From Sporosarcina sp. ACRSM (lineage in GTDB: Bacteria; Bacillota; Bacilli; Bacillales_A; Planococcaceae): a stretch of DNA of 64,000 nucleotides. Within the stretch, counting starts at the first letter, position 1, and each line of letters opens with the position of its first letter. The DNA lies in assembly GCF_022346545.1 (NCBI RefSeq), contig NZ_JAKRNU010000002.1:1-64000 (forward strand). Reading direction: 5' to 3'. Made by a program: the position numbers and the translations under genes. Positions 17,076 through 24,655 of this stretch are shown piece by piece. The notes under the pieces are model-generated. The model had not been told where the DNA came from. It saw nothing but the letters and a program-made list of their open reading frames with translations, and ran no database searches.

Positions 17076-18455
17076 ATGAAGCCCCTCTCGGTTAAACATA
17101 TTCGAACTACAATTGCCGGTGATTTGATTCAAGGGTCCGATAATATGATTGTTTACCATGGAGCTTATCGTCTGAAACAAGTGAAGAAGCCAAATACCGT
17201 TCTTTTTTCAAAGCAAAAGATTGTGAAATGGGAGAGGTTAAAAGATTTTTTTCCAATTGTCCTTGTCACGCATCAAACATATAGTCCGAATGAGAAATCA
17301 GAGAATTTGACCGTTATCAAAGTAAAGGATACGGAAGAAGCGTATTGGCAATTTGTGAATAATTATCGTAGCCTGTTTCAAATTCCGATTGTGGCAATTA
17401 CAGGGACTTCTGGAAAAACGACTACAAAGGAAATGCTTTGCCATATTCTTTCCGTAGATAAAAGCATCGCCTGTACAAACAACAGTAATAATTCACGAAC
17501 CGCTCATTTACATTACCTACTCAGCATTGATGAAGACACAGAGGCGGCTGTTTTTGAGACGGCAGTCGGTGCCCCTGGAGATGTACGCAATGCGGGGAAG
17601 TATTTCAAACCGACCATTGGAATTATTACGAACATTGGTGCACACCATTTAAATTATTGTAAAACGTTAGAAGGATACATTCAGGCGAAAGGTGAAATAT
17701 GCGAAGCACTTGAACAGAAAGGTGTGTTAATCATCAATGCTGATGATCAAAATAGCGGAAAGCTTAATCTGAATCAGTATAAGGGGCGAATCATCAAAGT
17801 GGGGATCCATTCTTCCTGTGACTTTAAAGCGCGCGATATCCAATACTGTACAAACGGCATGCGATTTATTGTCCAATACGAGCACAATGAGTATCCGATG
17901 TTCGTGCCGGGAATTGGTGAGCATCAAGTATATAATGCGCTTGCTGCGATTGCAGCTGCACATGAAATGGGCATTCATTTCCATGAGATCGCGCATCAGT
18001 TGAAAACGTTCCGAAATTTAAATAAGCATCTTCAACTGTTTGACGGTATTAACGGATCGACTATTCTTGACGATACATGGAGCATCACAACGACTTCTTT
18101 GGAAGCAGCATTAAAAGTATTAAATGATGTTGGACAAGGAAAAAATAAAATAGCGATTTTGGGAACGATAACGGATTTGGGATCTTGGGGATATATTATC
18201 CATGAACAAGCAGGGGAACTGATCTATCAGATTGGTGTAGATGTCCTCATTACCATTGGCGAACATGCGCGTATCATGGCGGATCATGCAGTGTTTTGCG
18301 GCTTGAGGGCTCCTGCTTATACATTTAACAATAGTATCCTTGTTTTTGATCTCTTAAAACGGATTACCGATGAAAATACAATTATCTTGATTAAAGGAGA
18401 TATGTACAGCAAACCCATTATCGAATTGGCCGTTAAATTACGGAAGAAGGAATAG
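17076..18455 (+). CDS. MurF-like Mur ligase, copy A
   Basis: The 459-residue protein has three Mur-ligase domains. Residues 1-100 resemble the MurF substrate domain (MKPLSVKHIRTTIAGDLIQG). The central ATPase has P-loop ITGTSGKTTTKEM near 106, TNIGAHHLNY near 184 and AKGEICE near 203 with the probable carbamylated Lys. The C-terminal domain has LDDTWSITTTSLEAAL near 330 and IKGDMYSKP near 437. Classical MurF has DAYNANPxSM at the DDTW site, so the added substrate is probably not D-Ala-D-Ala. AAAGGAGTG lies 13 bases before the ATG. It is paralogous to the gene at 20665 (TWxxxxxSLEAALKVL shared). Confidence 0.85.
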   Translation: MKPLSVKHIRTTIAGDLIQGSDNMIVYHGAYRLKQVKKPNTVLFSKQKIVKWERLKDFFPIVLVTHQTYSPNEKSENLTVIKVKDTEEAYWQFVNNYRSLFQIPIVAITGTSGKTTTKEMLCHILSVDKSIACTNNSNNSRTAHLHYLLSIDEDTEAAVFETAVGAPGDVRNAGKYFKPTIGIITNIGAHHLNYCKTLEGYIQAKGEICEALEQKGVLIINADDQNSGKLNLNQYKGRIIKVGIHSSCDFKARDIQYCTNGMRFIVQYEHNEYPMFVPGIGEHQVYNALAAIAAAHEMGIHFHEIAHQLKTFRNLNKHLQLFDGINGSTILDDTWSITTTSLEAALKVLNDVGQGKNKIAILGTITDLGSWGYIIHEQAGELIYQIGVDVLITIGEHARIMADHAVFCGLRAPAYTFNNSILVFDLLKRITDENTIILIKGDMYSKPIIELAVKLRKKE

Positions 18456-18500
18456 CCTCCTGAAAACACTGGCGTTTAGACTCGGGTGTTTTCAGGAGGC
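18455..18500 (+). terminator. Hairpin after MurF-like copy A
   Basis: GCCTCCTGAAAACAC pairs perfectly with GTGTTTTCAGGAGGC around a 16-base loop. The following ACTTTGTTTCTT is only moderately U-rich, so termination may be partial. Confidence 0.65.
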
Positions 18501-18524
18501 ACTTTGTTTCTTCTCGTATTGATC

Positions 18525-18544
18525 AATTACGCCTCGGCGTAATT
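18525..18544. repeat. 20-bp inverted repeat AATTACGCC-N2-GGCGyAATT, copy 2
   Basis: AATTACGCCTCGGCGTAATT is a perfect 9-bp-arm inverted repeat, 25 bases after the preceding hairpin and 210 bases before the cysteine-rich gene. It differs from the copy at 16859 by two bases, one in the spacer and one in an arm. Both are preceded by ATC. Confidence 0.5.
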
Positions 18545-18715
18545 CCGTTCAAAATCTGTGACATCCGTCGGAGGCTTTATTTTCATTCAGCGGGCGTTTG
18601 AACATCCGTTGAACAGAAAACAAAACTACATGTATAGAGATGGGAGTCTTTTTCTGAATGAAGATAAAAGTTTCTTTCCCTCGGACAAACACCGAGCCGC
18701 ATCCTACATGCCGTT

Positions 18716-18724
18716 CATATCGTA
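18716..18724 (+). promoter_or_regulatory. CATATCGTA, sporulation-type -10 element
   Basis: The nonamer matches CATAnnnTA (SigE/SigK) and would start transcription about 20-25 bases before the ribosome site of the cysteine-rich gene at 18754. No matching -35 is obvious. Confidence 0.35.
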
Positions 18725-18753
18725 AAGTATCTTGAAAGAAAGGAGGGAAATGT

Positions 18754-19191
18754 ATGGGAATCCTTTGTCCTTGTGGCGTCTCTGTCAATGCGTTCTCGAA
18801 AAAGAATCGTGTCGAATTGAGGGGCAAATGCGGAACGATTAGAGGAGATCTTACGTATTTGGCCGACGTTTGTGTCACTACACTTGGGAAATCGACGCTT
18901 TCCTTGAAGTTTGTGGATACCGGACGTCCATCTGTAAATGACTTTCTATTTACTGCAAATGACATTACTTCTGTTGTCTGCCAGAAAGAGAAGCTGGGTT
19001 GTTCGGTTACTGTTCGAGGAACTGGCATCGTGAACGGAAAACAATATCCCTTTACGGCGGTCTTTGAAGATCATGTTTTTCCAGGACATGATAGTGTGAG
19101 AAGTTTTGTCATAACAGGTTTCTTTGACCAGAATGGTGCCGTATTTGTCCCGCAAGGCTCCATCACCGCAATAGGTTGTCAGCAATTATAG
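18754..19191 (+). CDS. Cysteine-rich protein of unknown family, coat-protein-like
   Basis: I do not recognise this 145-residue protein. It opens MGILCPCGVSVNAFSKKNRV, has seven cysteines (Cys-Pro-Cys near the N-terminus, CQKEKLGC near the middle, GCQQL at the end), no signal peptide or membrane helix, and alternating hydrophobic/polar residues that suggest a beta-sandwich. AGGAGG is seven bases before the ATG. Its position between a MurF-like ligase and a YheC/D ATP-grasp, with a sporulation-type -10 upstream, makes a spore-surface structural protein, or a target of the ligases, a reasonable guess. Nothing shows this directly. Confidence 0.7.
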   Translation: MGILCPCGVSVNAFSKKNRVELRGKCGTIRGDLTYLADVCVTTLGKSTLSLKFVDTGRPSVNDFLFTANDITSVVCQKEKLGCSVTVRGTGIVNGKQYPFTAVFEDHVFPGHDSVRSFVITGFFDQNGAVFVPQGSITAIGCQQL

Positions 19192-19252
19192 TCGTATGAT
19201 GTTCAAATTTTTCACATAGCCATCCTGCTGAATCAAGTTAAAGGGGAGTTGA

Positions 19253-20569
19253 ATGATGAAGGCCAGTAGCGGCCGATTAAGCCAATTTTATCTATTGAAT
19301 TCCGTCGAAAGCCTATCGAAGCATCTCGTAGAAACGGAACTATTCTCCAAAGCATCTTTATACGATTTTATCGGAAAATACAATATGTTTGTCATACTGC
19401 CTGCATTTGGTTCCGGCGAGATTTGTGTGTCCGCTGTCAATAACCGGTTTACGATCGTCTCGAAATCGAAAACAGTGATATGTACAGACAAGGAAACGGT
19501 TTATCAACATCTGATGCGTCATGAAATTACGCAGAAATATTATGTGATCAAGCCATTAAAGATGAGTCGCCGGTATGCCCAAGGCCATTGTCGATATCTT
19601 GTTACCGCGCATCGGAAATCAGCCTCACATGCGTGGACAATACGTTCTTATACAGAGAAAATGAACACTACAAATGGAAGGGGGATCTATAGGTATTTTC
19701 GTCACAAAATAGGGAACTTATCTATGTTGGTTGCCGAAAAACTTGGAGAATCCTTTCCAACGTGTCATACGATCGTCGTTGAAATTGTGTATGACATGCA
19801 AATGGGGATCTGGATCCATGATACCAAGTTGCACTTGCCTAGGAGTAAATGGAACCAATATCTTACGCTGATGACAGAACGTTCGCTTAAGCCTTTTATG
19901 CCCCATACAGATTTATATACGGAGGCCACTTTACATGATTTTCTTCTCAGATATCATGAAATAATCATCAAGCCTTGTAACGGTCAGAGCGGCTTGGGCA
20001 TCGTGCAAGTTTCCGTAAATCATGACCATTCGTATGAAATTCATTCAGGAATCAAAAAAAAGACGATAGGGACTCTTGAGGAAGCTTATCATTTTATCGA
20101 AGAAAATCATCTATCTGAAAGGGACTATATTATCCAGCAAAAATTACCATTAGCAATGATTAACGGTTGTCCCATCGATTGCCGGGTGATTGTGCAAAAG
20201 GTCGATTCGGCTTGGAAAACAACCGGGAAGATTGTTAAAATCGCCGCTGAGGGCTTTATCGTCACCAACGCGGCACAGGGGTTAGTATCGCTGAAGGATG
20301 CCATTCAGTATTCGAACATGCGATTTAGATCGATCGAATCATTGGAAGCGAAGATAGATGAAATTTGTATCGTCGCAGCCGGCCGGCTTGAAGAAAACAA
20401 AACAGGGATCAAAATCATCGGTTTTGATATCGGAATGACCAAACGGGGCGGAATAGGGATCATCGAAGGCAATGGAGCCCCTGACCTCTCAATGTTTCAT
20501 AAGCTGGAGGATAAAAAGATGTATACGGCTATCAAAAACATTGAACGTGGTTTCTTCAATGCCTCCTAA
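19253..20569 (+). CDS. YheC/YheD-type ATP-grasp protein with internal duplication
   Basis: The 438-residue protein contains two related halves. The second (about 225-438) is a complete ATP-grasp module: TLHDFLLRYHEIIIKPCNGQ, DCRVIVQKV near 310 and GFDIGMTKRGGIGIIEGNGAP near 389 (quoted in part). The first (about 25-210) repeats the layout, SLYDFIGKYNMFVILPAFGS and YYVIKPLKMSRR, but where the Glu-x-Asn Mg site should stand it reads GIWIHDTKLHLP, so it looks catalytically dead. YheC/YheD proteins are linked to the B. subtilis endospore coat. Start: ATG 19253 or 19256, after AAAGGGGAG. It is followed by a MurF-like gene, pairing the same two activities that are fused at 13310. Confidence 0.8.
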   Translation: MMKASSGRLSQFYLLNSVESLSKHLVETELFSKASLYDFIGKYNMFVILPAFGSGEICVSAVNNRFTIVSKSKTVICTDKETVYQHLMRHEITQKYYVIKPLKMSRRYAQGHCRYLVTAHRKSASHAWTIRSYTEKMNTTNGRGIYRYFRHKIGNLSMLVAEKLGESFPTCHTIVVEIVYDMQMGIWIHDTKLHLPRSKWNQYLTLMTERSLKPFMPHTDLYTEATLHDFLLRYHEIIIKPCNGQSGLGIVQVSVNHDHSYEIHSGIKKKTIGTLEEAYHFIEENHLSERDYIIQQKLPLAMINGCPIDCRVIVQKVDSAWKTTGKIVKIAAEGFIVTNAAQGLVSLKDAIQYSNMRFRSIESLEAKIDEICIVAAGRLEENKTGIKIIGFDIGMTKRGGIGIIEGNGAPDLSMFHKLEDKKMYTAIKNIERGFFNAS

Positions 20570-20632
20570 GATATTAACTGGATTCGGCAGAAGTTCCCCA
20601 CTTTGGTACCCATACATTCAAAACATACTTTT

Positions 20633-20641
20633 CATAAAATA
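20633..20641 (+). promoter_or_regulatory. CATAAAATA, SigK-like promoter before MurF-like copy B
   Basis: CATAAAATA matches CATAnnnTA, and an AC dinucleotide stands 17 bases upstream, as in the SigK consensus AC-N16/17-CATAnnnTA. The start codon is 24 bases downstream. Confidence 0.45.
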
Positions 20642-20664
20642 TTTAGAGGAGAGGAGGAATCGAA

Positions 20665-22053
20665 TTGAAACCATTACAAGTAAAAGCTGTTCGGAAATTG
20701 CTTCAAGGGGACTTAATTAGCGGTTCTGAAGAATGGTATGTAAAGGATGCCATCTATTATAATCGCCACGACCTGACGAAGCGGCATACACTTTTATTTG
20801 TTAGTAGAAGCGATGCTGTTAACTGGCATGAAATTAATCAGAAAGGTCCTTCTCTTGTCATTTCAGATCAGCCGATAGATGAATTGAAAAGTGCTTTGCC
20901 GAATACGACCGTCATCAAAGTGGCGAGCCTTGTCCAATCCTATTGGAAATTCATCAACTATTATCGCAGTCTATTTACAATACCTGTCGTAACGATAACA
21001 GGAACATGCGGTAAAACAACAACGAAAGATATGATCAAACATATATTGAGTAAAGATCGCACAGTCCAAGCTTCTGTTAGCAGTAAAAACGAACCAAGAA
21101 GATCTTTCCCGTATTTGATGGGGATTGATGAGAAAACAGACGCGGCTGTTTTTGAACACGGACTGGGGAATTCCGGGAATATTGCGCATCAATGTATGAT
21201 TTACCAGCCAACGATTGGTATTATCACCAATATTGGTGTTCATCATTTAGATGGATGTCAAAACCTTGAAGGATATATCCGTGCGAAATCGGAAATAGTG
21301 GATGGACTGAAGGAAGACGGCACATTAATCTTAAATGCGGATGATGAAAATACAAGAAAGGTTCCTATCCAATCATTCAAAGGAAAGATCATCTATTTTG
21401 GCGTCGGTATGCAATCAGATTTTAGGGCTTCTACTATCCGATTCGTTAATCAGGGAATGGCTTTTCATCTCCATTGTAACAAAAGAATCTATAGAGCTTA
21501 TATACCTGGATACGGTGAGCACCAAGTTTACAACGCGCTTGCTGCTTTAGCGGCAGTAAACGAGATGGGAATGGACATAAAGGAAGCGATTGCCCGTCTA
21601 GCCACTTATGAAAATATGACAAGACATTTGGAGTTCTCTGATGGGATTGGTGGAAGTACAATCATCGATGATACGTGGACAAATAATCCGACATCGATAG
21701 AAGCGGCATTAAAAGTCCTTGATACCATTGGGAAAGGCAAAAATGTCATTCTTGTCTTAGGTGATATCAATCGATTGGGGAATTTTGAAAAGAAATATCA
21801 TCGTGAAATTGGCAGCCTGGTGGCCAAAAGGAAAATTCATACTTTAATTACAATCGGAAGTAAGGCGGAAGAAATCGCAAGACAAGCGATACAAGATGGG
21901 AGCAAAGCGACTATCCATATCGTGCAAGAAGTCAAGGGGCTTAAAGAAATGTTGGAGCCGGTTTTGAACAGTGATGCCATTCTACTGATCAAGGGACCCA
22001 TGTCAAGTCGATCGATGATTGAGTTTGCGAGTAGTTTAAAAGACAATCAATGA
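20665..22053 (+). CDS. MurF-like Mur ligase, copy B
   Basis: The 462-residue paralogue of the 17076 gene has an N-terminal MurF-type domain (MKPLQVKAVRKLLQGDLISG), P-loop ITGTCGKTTTKDM near 109, TNIGVHHLDG near 187, AKSEIVD near 206 and IDDTWTNNPTSIEAAL near 333. The last segment again has DDTW in place of the MurF DAYNANP, though NNPTS keeps the NPxS part. All ATP-site residues are intact. TTG start follows GAGAGGAGGAATCGAA. It lies 95 bases after the YheC/D gene and probably works with it. Confidence 0.85.
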   Translation: MKPLQVKAVRKLLQGDLISGSEEWYVKDAIYYNRHDLTKRHTLLFVSRSDAVNWHEINQKGPSLVISDQPIDELKSALPNTTVIKVASLVQSYWKFINYYRSLFTIPVVTITGTCGKTTTKDMIKHILSKDRTVQASVSSKNEPRRSFPYLMGIDEKTDAAVFEHGLGNSGNIAHQCMIYQPTIGIITNIGVHHLDGCQNLEGYIRAKSEIVDGLKEDGTLILNADDENTRKVPIQSFKGKIIYFGVGMQSDFRASTIRFVNQGMAFHLHCNKRIYRAYIPGYGEHQVYNALAALAAVNEMGMDIKEAIARLATYENMTRHLEFSDGIGGSTIIDDTWTNNPTSIEAALKVLDTIGKGKNVILVLGDINRLGNFEKKYHREIGSLVAKRKIHTLITIGSKAEEIARQAIQDGSKATIHIVQEVKGLKEMLEPVLNSDAILLIKGPMSSRSMIEFASSLKDNQ

Positions 22054-22060
22054 ATAATAG

Positions 22061-22100
22061 AAAGAAGCATTCGACCACGGTTGTGATGAATGCTTCTTTT
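22061..22100. terminator. Bidirectional terminator after MurF-like copy B
   Basis: AAAGAAGCATTC pairs with GAATGCTTCTTTT around a 15-base loop. It separates the island's last ligase from the convergent NlpC/P60 gene. Confidence 0.8.
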
Positions 22101-22104
22101 AAGC

Positions 22105-23451
22105 TTAAAGTACACGTCGTGCTGAAATATAGTTTTTCTTAGCCCAATCGGAGTTTAGACTTTCTTTCAGGACAGAACCGGAACTGGAAAGGGAAATAAA
22201 TTGATTGCCTCCGATGTAAATCCCTGTTTGTGTAATGTTGGACCCTTTATGATCTGTTGAGAAGAGCAGAAGATCACCCTTTTGAAGGTTGTTTTTTTGA
22301 ACGGCTTTGCCGATTTGCCCTTGTTGGCTTGCGATTTTGCTTTTCAGGTCAATCCCTTGCTGTTTATAAACATAATATGTAAAACCAGCGGGTGTAAAGG
22401 TTAAGGATTTCTCATCATATACATATCCGAATTTTGCTTTTCCGATTAGCGTGGATGCGAAGCTGATGAGTTGGTCAGCCGAAGTAGCAGGAACCGTAGG
22501 AGATGCGTCAGTCGATGCAATTTTTTCATTTACAACGCGTTTTGCTGTGATAAAACGCTGATCGTAATAATCAACGAAAAGAACGCGAGTAAGGATTCCA
22601 TCTGAATTCGGAATAATGATCCGGTGATCCCCTGCGTAAATCGCAACTAAACCAGGCGTCTTTGATCCGATCGCATTGCTAAAGAAAACCAAGTCGCCTT
22701 TTTGCAAGTTTGCTCGGGAGACTGTCGTTCCCAATTTCATTTGTTCTTGTAGATTGGTAGTGCCAAGCGTTACGCCATTTTGCTTGTAAACATAGTTCAC
22801 AAATCCTCCGTCTGTAAACTTTTTGGATTTTTCATCGTTCACAGTACCCATTGTCACTTTATCCTTCAAATCATAGGAAAGGCTCACAATGTTATCCTCT
22901 GTTGTTGCCGGATTTGAAGGGAGTAAGCTTGGTAGAACGCGTCGAGCCGTAATGTAACTGTCTTTATAATAAGGTTTGCTGTCTAAATCAGTAATCACAA
23001 TTTTTTGTGTCGGGTCTGCCATTTGAATCACTTTATTATCACCGATATACATGGCTACATGATCTGGAATCTTCGTTCCTTTACTCGAGAAGAAAAGTAA
23101 ATCCCCTTTTTGTAATTGATCTCTCGCTACGTACGTTCCTTGTTGCATCATATAATCTTCATTATATGTCGCTAGATCTACGCCATTTTTTTCGAAAATA
23201 TACATAAGGAAACTTGCACATGAAAATTTATAGGGATAAGTGGGCTTATACTCGGTATTACTATAAGTAGCTTTGCCAATCAAACTCTTTGCAGTTTGGA
23301 TTAATTGATCGGCCTTTGCTTCAACAGCCGACTGGTTGTTCTGGATCGTCGTCGTAGCCGCTAGTACATTTGTTTGAAGTGGGAGAGGTGTTCCCAATGT
23401 ACTTAGGCTGACGCACGCGATTAAAGTAGCAGTCACTAATTGTTTTTTCAT
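22105..23451 (-). CDS. Secreted NlpC/P60 protein with one active and two degenerate repeats
   Basis: The 448-residue product has a Sec signal peptide (MKKQLVTATLIACVSLSTLG, cleavage near AATT about residue 32) and three NlpC/P60-type repeats of roughly 130 residues. Repeat 1 has the nucleophile Cys in FSCASF near 78 and His in DHVAMYIGD near 130. In repeat 2 the Cys position is Gly (FTDGGFVNYVY) and the His position Leu (GLVAIYAGD); in repeat 3 they are Ala and Gly/Thr (FTPAGFTYYVY, TQTGIYIGG). Only repeat 1 should cleave gamma-D-Glu-mDAP bonds in wall peptides; the others may bind. Each repeat keeps LQKGDLLFFS. AGGAGG precedes the ATG; an upstream 46-codon extension has no ribosome site. Confidence 0.85.
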   Translation of the reverse strand: MKKQLVTATLIACVSLSTLGTPLPLQTNVLAATTTIQNNQSAVEAKADQLIQTAKSLIGKATYSNTEYKPTYPYKFSCASFLMYIFEKNGVDLATYNEDYMMQQGTYVARDQLQKGDLLFFSSKGTKIPDHVAMYIGDNKVIQMADPTQKIVITDLDSKPYYKDSYITARRVLPSLLPSNPATTEDNIVSLSYDLKDKVTMGTVNDEKSKKFTDGGFVNYVYKQNGVTLGTTNLQEQMKLGTTVSRANLQKGDLVFFSNAIGSKTPGLVAIYAGDHRIIIPNSDGILTRVLFVDYYDQRFITAKRVVNEKIASTDASPTVPATSADQLISFASTLIGKAKFGYVYDEKSLTFTPAGFTYYVYKQQGIDLKSKIASQQGQIGKAVQKNNLQKGDLLLFSTDHKGSNITQTGIYIGGNQFISLSSSGSVLKESLNSDWAKKNYISARRVL

Positions 23452-23856
23452 TCGTTTGTTGCCTCCTAAAAACTTTCTAGTAGAACTCGCAATTGATCGT
23501 AACATAGAAAAAGTTCTGCACTTCGAGGGAATTGTTTCCAGACGGATTGTTGGGTGATCCTTAAGCCTTGATCCCATTGGGTTCTCCACGTATTTTTACA
23601 ATTAGATTACAGCGTGTAACAATCAAAAATGACAGTCTAAATTATTAACTCCTCATAAAAAGCAGGTGAGAACTGTACTTATATAAAGAGGGGAATAAGA
23701 AAGGTTTGAACAAACAAATGGAGAGGAGGTTTAGTAGGAATGAAAAAAGGTAACAGGTTGAATGTGTTAACGGAGTGAATGAAGGGACGGAACAAGCGGA
23801 AAATATGATGATCTCCGTTCCCGTTTTGCAAATTTCTTGAAACAGGAGCTGATTAC
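23452..23856. other. Non-coding gap before the SDR gene
   Basis: The only coding-like item is a 12-codon ORF (MKKGNRLNVLTE, ATG near 23740) behind a strong GGAGAGGAGG site, which could be a leader peptide for the SDR gene or chance. The rest shows promoter-like AT-rich DNA for the divergent genes but no structure I can name. Confidence 0.4.
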
Positions 23857-24597
23857 ATGCGATTGGCAGGGAAAACGGCAATCATAACAGGCGGTGCAAA
23901 TGGAATCGGTCTTGCAGCATGTCAACGATTCGGGGAAGAAGGGGCAAACGTTATCATGGCGGATTTCGACGAATTGGCAGGAAAACAGAGTGAAGCGGAT
24001 TTCGCCAGGATAGGGGTAAAAGCGACATTTATCCAAGTTGATGTGGCAGATCGAAATAGTGTCAAACAATTGGTCGATCAAACGTTGGAACACTATGGGA
24101 AAATTGATATTTTGATCAATAATGCAGGCATTACAAAAGATGCGACTTTGGTCAAAATGGATCCGCTTGATTTCCAACATGTGCTTGACGTGAACTTGAC
24201 TGGTGTTTTCAACTGTACGCAAGCGGTTGTCCCACATATGCTCACAAATGGATACGGCAAGATCATCAATACATCTTCAGTCAGCGGTATATACGGGAAC
24301 TTTGGGCAAACCAATTACGCGGCGGCAAAGGCGGCGATTGTCGGCATGACGAAGACATGGGCGAAGGAATTCGGACGGAAAGGCATCCATGTCAATGCGG
24401 TTGCGCCAGGCTTCACTGCTACCGCAATGGTCAAGAAGATGCCTGAAAAAGTGCTCGATCAAATGAAAAGTTCCGTTTCTTTACAACGGCTCGGGAAACC
24501 GCGTGATATCGCCAATGCATATTTGTTTCTTGCGAGTGAGGAGTCGGATTATGTGCATGGCCATGTCTTGCATGTCGATGGCGGCATCATGATGTAA
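23857..24597 (+). CDS. SDR oxidoreductase, FabG/PhaB-like 3-oxoacyl reductase
   Basis: The 246-residue protein is a classical short-chain dehydrogenase: cofactor motif TGGANGIG at about 11-18, NNAG near 90, catalytic Ser in TSSVSG near 140 and YAAAK near 153-157, and the C-terminal FLASEESDYVHGHVLHVDGG typical of FabG. Asp in MADFDE after the second strand suggests NAD(H) rather than NADP(H). Likely substrates are 3-oxoacyl-ACP or acetoacetyl-CoA. It stands alone, so it is probably an accessory FabG-like enzyme and not the fatty-acid synthesis gene. Confidence 0.85.
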   Translation: MRLAGKTAIITGGANGIGLAACQRFGEEGANVIMADFDELAGKQSEADFARIGVKATFIQVDVADRNSVKQLVDQTLEHYGKIDILINNAGITKDATLVKMDPLDFQHVLDVNLTGVFNCTQAVVPHMLTNGYGKIINTSSVSGIYGNFGQTNYAAAKAAIVGMTKTWAKEFGRKGIHVNAVAPGFTATAMVKKMPEKVLDQMKSSVSLQRLGKPRDIANAYLFLASEESDYVHGHVLHVDGGIMM

Positions 24598-24618
24598 CCT
24601 ATCAAATGTACGAAAAAG

Positions 24619-24655
24619 AGTAAAGACAAAGTCAGAAATAGACTTTGTCTTTACT
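24619..24655. terminator. Hairpin between SDR and yneR-like genes
   Basis: GTAAAGACAAAGTC pairs perfectly with GACTTTGTCTTTAC around AGAAATA. It reaches the stop codon of the convergent yneR-like gene; U-runs are weak. Confidence 0.65.

Larger units (their letters stand above)
11400..22053. other. Accessory island of peptide-ligase genes inserted between yneQ and yneR
   Basis: In B. subtilis, as I recall it, yneQ and yneR are neighbours; here about 13 kb separates them. The insert contains two ATP-grasp ligases, a YheC/D-MurF fusion, a duplicated YheC/D protein, two MurF-like ligases, a CotZ-type coat protein and a cysteine-rich unknown, followed by an NlpC/P60 protein and an SDR. No integrase, att site or flanking direct repeat is evident, so how it arrived is not clear. 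Confidence 0.6.

Noticed and set aside
18549..19028. 159-residue minus-strand ORF opposite the cysteine-rich gene
   Set aside because: Shadow frame: no ribosome site, and the plus-strand gene has one with a sporulation-type -10.
11455..22053. Simple cyanophycin (CphA) locus
   Set aside because: No single CphA-type protein or cyanophycinase is present, and the ATP-grasp parts are of YheC/D and BacD-like type.
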